Positions 59,717 to 64,000 of a stretch of 64,000 bases of DNA are shown here, in pieces. Under the pieces are notes generated by a model that was not told the origin of the DNA, did not search any database, and saw nothing but the letters and a program-made list of their open reading frames with translations. Both the position numbers and the translations under genes were made by a program. Each line of letters begins with the position of its first letter. Position 1 is the first letter of the stretch. Source of the stretch: Nostoc linckia NIES-25 (lineage in GTDB: Bacteria; Cyanobacteriota; Cyanobacteriia; Cyanobacteriales; Nostocaceae); contig NZ_AP018222.1 in assembly GCF_002368035.1 (NCBI RefSeq), positions 5,557,238-5,621,237 of the forward strand, written 5' to 3'.

Positions 59717-60334
59717 ATGAAAATTTCTCTTGCAAATACAGAGGCAACACTAGGTTTAGGTATTACTCTAGGTGAATCCCTACCCCCTGGCAGTGTCATT
59801 TTACTAGAAGGTGATTTAGGTGCTGGCAAAACTACCCTAGTTCAAGGCATTGGCAAGGGTTTGGGAATTACTGAACCGATTGTCAGTCCCACCTTCACTT
59901 TGATTAATGAGTACACCGAAGGACGCCTCCCCCTTTACCATCTAGATTTATATCGCCTAGAACCGCAAGAAGTTCTAAGTCTAAATTTAGAGAGTTACTG
60001 GGAAGGTGTTGAGGTGACACCAGGAATTGTGGCTATTGAATGGGCAGAACGAATGCCCTACAAGCCAGATAGTTATTTAAGCATAAGTTTGACACATCGA
60101 GAGGAAGGCGATGTCTGCCTTGAAAAGTTTGGTTCGGAGGAAACCTCCGCTCCACGCCAGTTGCTTTCCGACGCAGAGCGACAGGAACGCACTGGCTCAA
60201 CTTTTCGCTACGATGGGCTACGCCTACGCGAGGTAGAAATTACATCTTTCGATTCTGCCATTGACAAAATTATTGCTGTCATTTATGGCAACAGGACTAA
60301 CGCAAAATATAACGAAAGTAGCGGTAATTCGTGA
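59717..60334 (+). CDS. tsaE: tRNA threonylcarbamoyladenosine protein TsaE, with repeat-encoded insertion
   Basis: 205 residues; TsaE proteins are usually about 150. It is the ATPase of the t6A37 tRNA-modification complex with TsaB/TsaD. Walker A VILLEGDLGAGKTTLVQGIGKGLG (about 28-51), the switch SPTFTLINEY, LYHLDLYRL and VAIEWAERMPY are intact. Residues about 131-172 (GDVCLEKFGSEETSAPRQ...DGLRLR) are encoded by a dispersed repeat kept in frame. The last ~14 residues (NRTNAKYNESSGNS) come from an AGGACTTACGCA-family element that replaces the stop. The ATPase core should still fold. Confidence 0.9.
   Translation: MKISLANTEATLGLGITLGESLPPGSVILLEGDLGAGKTTLVQGIGKGLGITEPIVSPTFTLINEYTEGRLPLYHLDLYRLEPQEVLSLNLESYWEGVEVTPGIVAIEWAERMPYKPDSYLSISLTHREEGDVCLEKFGSEETSAPRQLLSDAERQERTGSTFRYDGLRLREVEITSFDSAIDKIIAVIYGNRTNAKYNESSGNS
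60107..60232. repeat. Repeat inserted in frame within tsaE
   Basis: 126 bases (42 codons) that break TsaE homology and contain the hairpin-like GGAGGAAACCTCC and the cyanobacterial repeat end CGATGGGCTACGCCTACGCG. Its length is a multiple of three and it contains no stop, so the frame is kept. Confidence 0.7.
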
Positions 60335-60390
60335 ATTACCGCTACGCAAGAATAAGGCTTTTGGTCGCATCTTGCGTAAGTCCTGGTAGT
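60295..60390. repeat. AGGACTTACGCA-family element at the tsaE 3' end
   Basis: Ends AGGACTAACGCAAAATATAACG and GCATCTTGCGTAAGTCCT, with the hairpin AGTAGCGGTAATTCG/GTGAATTACCGCTAC inside, nearly identical to 25240-25300. It supplies the last codons and stop of tsaE. Confidence 0.85.
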
Positions 60391-60425
60391 AATAGCGATT
60401 CAAAAAATGTTTGCGACAGATACCC

Positions 60426-60600
60426 CAATACGGTTCGGTTAATAGGTTTACTCCTCGAAGATCCCCCCAACCCCCCTTAAAAAGGCTTTCTCATATCGTG
60501 TTCGGAGAAAGACTTATCATTAAGACCGCAGGGGGCAGGGGGAAAGAGTTTAAATCCCTTACCCTTTTCCCTTTCCCCTTTCCCCAGCCTTCACAAGCGC
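60426..60600. repeat. Truncated CAATACGGTT element followed by purine/pyrimidine runs
   Basis: 60426-60487 repeats the left arm of the element at 37689 (CAATACGGTTCGGTTAA, GATCCCCCCAACCCCCCTTA), but its right end is missing. It is followed by GGGGGCAGGGGGAAAG (60530-60546) and CCCTTTTCCCTTTCCCC (60561-60583), which can pair with each other. No gene lies in 60335-60620. Confidence 0.75.
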
Positions 60601-60620
60601 ATTTTGGGGTTGGCAGACTA

Positions 60621-63308
60621 TTAGGCAGGAAGCCAGGTATGTAACCAACTGTCTCGGCGCTTGGCGAAGTCGTAAAGCAAATCTGGCCGTTTGTCGCGCA
60701 AGCACCAGAGGGCTTCATGTTGGGGCATCGCAGTGCTGGCTAGACCTTTGAGAATTGCCATTTGGCGTTGCCAAGTGGCTCGATCTTCCACGGGTTCCAT
60801 AAACCGGGCGGGTACTTGTTGCCCAGCTAATAGTGTGTCATAGGAGTGATCGTCAGAGAAAAAGTCGGAAGGATGTAGTGTATAAAACAGGGAATTTCGG
60901 TAAGAGAGGGGGGCCCGCTCAGTAAATAACGCTAATCGCTCTATTGCGCCAGAGATATCTGTATCTCTGTTGGCTGCTTGCCAAAAGGGAGTAGATAGAC
61001 GGTGATTAAACTTGTAATGAATTCCGAGAAACCAACGCAGGGCATCCCAACGATCGCTCATTTTGCGGTTGAGTGCTGATTTAATTCCCTCATCTCGCTT
61101 TGATGCTGGAAAGTTGGTAAGTAAAAGTTCTAATTCCAAAACGATGGTGTGGATGGCTGTCGATTCTAACGGTTCAACAAAAGCATAGGAATTGCCGATC
61201 GCCACAACGTTGCCTTTCCAAAAATGCTCGTGTCGCCCGGAACGAAACTTCACAACCCAAGGGTCGCCCATCCCCGGATTTTTGGCACGCATTTCTTCTA
61301 AAGCTTGGTCATCGCTACAAAATGCTGAAGAAAATACGTAACCTCGATGATCGGCATCTTCAAAGGGAATATTCCAACACCAGCCATTATTCATGGTTTC
61401 GGCTAGGGTGTAAGGTTTAACTGTACCATTATGGGGAACAGTAGCAGCGATCGCGCGATCGGTGCTGAGGGTATCTTGGTAACTCACAAATTTTGAGCCA
61501 AGTTTCTCTAGCAACAACGAACGGAAACCCGAACAATCAATATACAAATCGTAACTTAGCTTCTGCCCATCCTCGGTAATTAGATGGGTAATGGTTTCAC
61601 CATCGGCAGATATCTGGGCATCAGAAATTTGCACGTCGATATGTTCTATTCCGGCCGCCATTGCTTCTTCTTGGAGGTAACGAACAAACCGCCGATTATC
61701 GAGGTGGTACGCCCAGCGAATCTGGTGAAGTAAAGACAACGGAGTACCATCGCCGCGATCGAAAATCGGAACGCGATCGCCACTCATCAGCATTGCCCCC
61801 AATGACTGATTGTTCAGCGTCTCATCATAGATGAGAGATTCTAGCAAGCGCCCGCGCTGAAACGGAAACGTAAATTCATAATCATCGGGCAGTCCCCACT
61901 GAAACTTAATCCCCAACTTCCACGTAGGACGAACTCGCTGATAGAAATCAACGATATCTAGCCCTAAAAACCGGGGACTATGGAGAAACTTAACGAGTTC
62001 TGGAGTAGTCGCCTCGCCCACACCAATCACCGGAATGGCACTCGATTCTAGCAAAGTCACTTTGATGTCTGGTCTGAAAGCACGAAAGGCTAAAGCTGTA
62101 AGATAACCAGCTGTGCCGCCTCCCAAAATGCCCACGGTTCGGTAACCATCGGAGGCTGGGGGGATTGCTGCCTTGGGTGAGTTTGGCCAGATCCGCCCAA
62201 TTTCTTCAGCCGCAGCAGCGATCGCGCTTCGTTCCATAACTCCCAACGGTTCATCTAGTCGTGGGGCGCACTCGTGGCACTTACTACTAGGGAGAAGTCG
62301 CTTAATGGTGTCTTTCCCCTGCTGTGTAATTTTCAAAACGTTGGTTGCCCGAATTGGCGTTAAGGTCGGCCCTAAAAGCGAAATGGCTTCTTCAAGACAA
62401 GCCTGGGCTACAGAGAATAAAATTCCGCTATCCGCCTTGGCAACGATTGGGGTTGAAAGTTGCGGCCAAATATCTTCAAATACAGGTGGCAACTCTTCTA
62501 AGGCGATGACTCGACAGCCAAAACAAGCGGTTGCACCTCGAATAACCGTTGGGCCGATGAGTGCTGTTTCCTGGGAAGCGGTGACAAATAAACATGGAGT
62601 GCCACTGGCTAGCGCCGACTTGTTGACATCCAACAGTGCCTGAAATGGTATGCCTTCCAAAGCACAAACAACAAAATCGAATTCTTTAAATAATTGAGAT
62701 AAGCCAGAAATACTAACAGAGTCTAAACTATCTTGGTATGCTGTCGGGGCTAATGAGGATAGATATTTTGAAGTACCGTTGACGAGTATCCGTTCTTGCC
62801 CAATGGCGCGAAACTCAGGCGTTTGACAGGATGCAAAATTCTTCAGGTAAAAAGCGCGACGATTCTCAAAACCTGCGGCAGCAAAGGCTCGATCTAGAGT
62901 ATCAAGTAATTGGTGATTGCCTAGTAAAGCGATCGCCTTTTGACCTACCTGCTTAGAGACTATGGGCAACTCCCAGCGATGATTTTGGGGTGCGGCTTGA
63001 GTTACGACCTCTTGAATAATATTGAGTTTACTTAAAGCCGAGACAATCTCGTTTAAGTAATTGCGTAGGCGTAGCCCGTCGTAGACATCGCCAAAATCTG
63101 CAAGTTCGGCATAAATTCCTTCAAGGGGACGAACTCCATCAATCAGCACCAACAGTTGGCGGATAATGTTGGGCTGAATGCCTTCGAGGACGAACACTTC
63201 GCTGCCCACCCAACTACAAACCTCACCCGCTTCGCTGAGGATTAAATGGGCATTGGGATTAATTCGAGGCACCTGGGGAATGTTATCTATGAAGTCAGCC
63301 ATTGACAT
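60621..63308 (-). CDS. RRE/ThiF-like cyclodehydratase-partner domain fused to flavin-dependent halogenase
   Basis: 895 residues. Residues about 10-95 resemble a RiPP recognition element-like winged helix (HLILSEAGEVCSWVG...LVLIDGVRPLEGIYAEL). About 110-365 resembles the ThiF-like azoline cyclodehydratase partner, with Cys pairs CFGCR and CHECAP for zinc. From about 390 a tryptophan-halogenase fold follows: VGILGGGTAGYLTALAFRAF (FAD), GVGEATTPELVKFL, catalytic Lys in RPTWKLGIKF, and the WxWxIP motif as GWCWNIPF. It starts 22 bases inside the preceding halogenase gene, so the two are coupled. Halogenation of a ribosomal peptide is inferred. Confidence 0.75.
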   Translation of the reverse strand: MSMADFIDNIPQVPRINPNAHLILSEAGEVCSWVGSEVFVLEGIQPNIIRQLLVLIDGVRPLEGIYAELADFGDVYDGLRLRNYLNEIVSALSKLNIIQEVVTQAAPQNHRWELPIVSKQVGQKAIALLGNHQLLDTLDRAFAAAGFENRRAFYLKNFASCQTPEFRAIGQERILVNGTSKYLSSLAPTAYQDSLDSVSISGLSQLFKEFDFVVCALEGIPFQALLDVNKSALASGTPCLFVTASQETALIGPTVIRGATACFGCRVIALEELPPVFEDIWPQLSTPIVAKADSGILFSVAQACLEEAISLLGPTLTPIRATNVLKITQQGKDTIKRLLPSSKCHECAPRLDEPLGVMERSAIAAAAEEIGRIWPNSPKAAIPPASDGYRTVGILGGGTAGYLTALAFRAFRPDIKVTLLESSAIPVIGVGEATTPELVKFLHSPRFLGLDIVDFYQRVRPTWKLGIKFQWGLPDDYEFTFPFQRGRLLESLIYDETLNNQSLGAMLMSGDRVPIFDRGDGTPLSLLHQIRWAYHLDNRRFVRYLQEEAMAAGIEHIDVQISDAQISADGETITHLITEDGQKLSYDLYIDCSGFRSLLLEKLGSKFVSYQDTLSTDRAIAATVPHNGTVKPYTLAETMNNGWCWNIPFEDADHRGYVFSSAFCSDDQALEEMRAKNPGMGDPWVVKFRSGRHEHFWKGNVVAIGNSYAFVEPLESTAIHTIVLELELLLTNFPASKRDEGIKSALNRKMSDRWDALRWFLGIHYKFNHRLSTPFWQAANRDTDISGAIERLALFTERAPLSYRNSLFYTLHPSDFFSDDHSYDTLLAGQQVPARFMEPVEDRATWQRQMAILKGLASTAMPQHEALWCLRDKRPDLLYDFAKRRDSWLHTWLPA

Positions 63309-64000
63309 TTTCTTTCTTTAACAACCTGAATTGCCTGGGGGATTGGTAAGGCGTTAGCACAATTTTTGATGAAATAGTTTTTGACTTGTCGCCAATTATC
63401 TAAATCCAAGCTGTCATTGTTGCTTTGATACTTTGTGGCAACCTGTTGACCCATAAGCAAATTTAGATAACCGTTATATCCAAAAACACTATTTTTACGA
63501 AGTAGAATTTGACCGATTGGCGATGGGCCATTGTTTTGAAAAAAGTCTACTACTGCTTCGGCATCACCAATATCAGTTTTTTGCCAGCACTGTCGCCAGA
63601 ATTCTGATTCTACTCGGCGATTGAACTTAAAGTGAATCGATAAAAAGTCACGAATATCATCCCATTTTTCGGCGATCGCTCGATTCGCTAAATTAATTAA
63701 TCCTGGGGTTGGCTGCTGATCTGAATCAATCAACACATCACACACACATTTAATGGTTTCGCCAATCATGTGTAATCCTGTTGATTCTAGCGGTTCGACA
63801 AAACCCGATGCGTTGCCAACGGCGACTACATTTTTCACCCAAAATCGTTGATGTCGCCCTGACTTGAACCTAATAAGATTATGCTCATCGCTCATCAAGG
63901 GATTCTGAAGTTTCATCTCTTGTAAAGCATCATCATCGCTGATAAAAGCAGATGAATATACATAGCCACGGTTCACTTTATCTTGCAAATCAATTTGCCA
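63287..64000 (-). CDS. Second flavin-dependent halogenase, 5' end outside the window
   Basis: 237 C-terminal residues of a tryptophan-halogenase-family protein; the start lies beyond 64000. The first visible codons give WQIDLQDKVNRGYVYSSAFISDDDAL, where WQIDL corresponds to the end of the WxWxIP motif (the P position is L here). Then come RFKSGRHQRFWVKNVVAVGNASGFVEPLESTGLHMI, the FAD-closing motif, and helical DIRDFLSIHFKFNRRVESEFW as in the fused neighbour. It overlaps the next gene by 22 bases. The substrate is unknown. Confidence 0.85.
   Translation of the reverse strand, partial: WQIDLQDKVNRGYVYSSAFISDDDALQEMKLQNPLMSDEHNLIRFKSGRHQRFWVKNVVAVGNASGFVEPLESTGLHMIGETIKCVCDVLIDSDQQPTPGLINLANRAIAEKWDDIRDFLSIHFKFNRRVESEFWRQCWQKTDIGDAEAVVDFFQNNGPSPIGQILLRKNSVFGYNGYLNLLMGQQVATKYQSNNDSLDLDNWRQVKNYFIKNCANALPIPQAIQVVKERKCQWLTS

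Overview
The window comes from the chromosome of a filamentous, heterocyst-forming cyanobacterium (Nostocales, Nostoc/Anabaena type). The grounds are the very frequent HIP1 octamer GCGATCGC, short tandem heptamers such as TAATGAC/TTGGTCA between genes, many small palindromic elements, cyanobacterial families (lumenal pentapeptide protein, DUF3288, ClpC, ARTO-type oxidase) and a recombinase-bearing element splitting an oxidase gene, as in heterocyst development. No tRNA, rRNA or CRISPR array was recognised.

Layout. 60-1410: a cobalamin riboswitch leads a DUF1636-cobK operon. 1483-6982: an RTX-repeat protein, a VOC protein, a FadL-type porin and a secreted molybdopterin-fold protein. 7227-13741 (minus strand): a terminal oxidase operon in the order DUF2231, DUF2231, coxB, coxA, coxC. 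CoxB lacks the CuA ligands, as in the alternative (ARTO/quinol) oxidase. coxA is cut at its CuB His-His codons by a 1,833-bp element carrying an XisA/XisC-like tyrosine recombinase. Joining the two 8-bp ATATGGTG repeats restores a 553-residue CoxA in frame. 14590-17359: CheB-like esterase and a hybrid histidine kinase. 17415-25208: DUF2237, a GNAT enzyme, a GNAT pseudogene split by a small inverted-repeat element, a CBM20-SGNH-DUF1796 fusion, an Rpn/DUF4351 protein and a Ser/Thr kinase.

25328-30246 holds the glycine cleavage genes gcvT-gcvH-gcvP, with intergenic-type repeats translated inside gcvP. 30430-43329 holds housekeeping and small genes (pentapeptide proteins, a 21-bp tandem array, DUF3288, clpC, Uma2, a retinol-saturase-like oxidase, holB, an Rrf2 regulator, DUF2243, DUF4129). 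43359-49745 holds a 5'-truncated SUKH gene, an RND adaptor whose pump gene is reduced to 27 codons, an AprBA-like flavoprotein/ferredoxin pair, two remnants of a flavin monooxygenase and one intact NtaA-type monooxygenase.

49758-56314 is an accessory island: a decayed TnpB transposon, then a tight cluster of a GNAT-PIN-PUA-like protein, an ASCH protein, McrB and McrC, which is a probable modification-dependent defence locus with an unusual partner pair. 56315-57589 holds decayed sequence and nested miniature elements. 57590-60334 holds ruvC, a YvcK/CofD-like gene and tsaE, the last with a repeat translated in frame. 60621-64000 (minus strand) holds two flavin-dependent halogenases. One is fused at its N-terminus to an RRE-like and ThiF-like cyclodehydratase-partner region, suggesting halogenation of a ribosomal peptide; the other runs off the window.

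The strongest leads are the coxA element with its reconstructable attachment sites, the RRE/ThiF-halogenase fusion, and the GNAT-PIN/ASCH/McrBC cluster.
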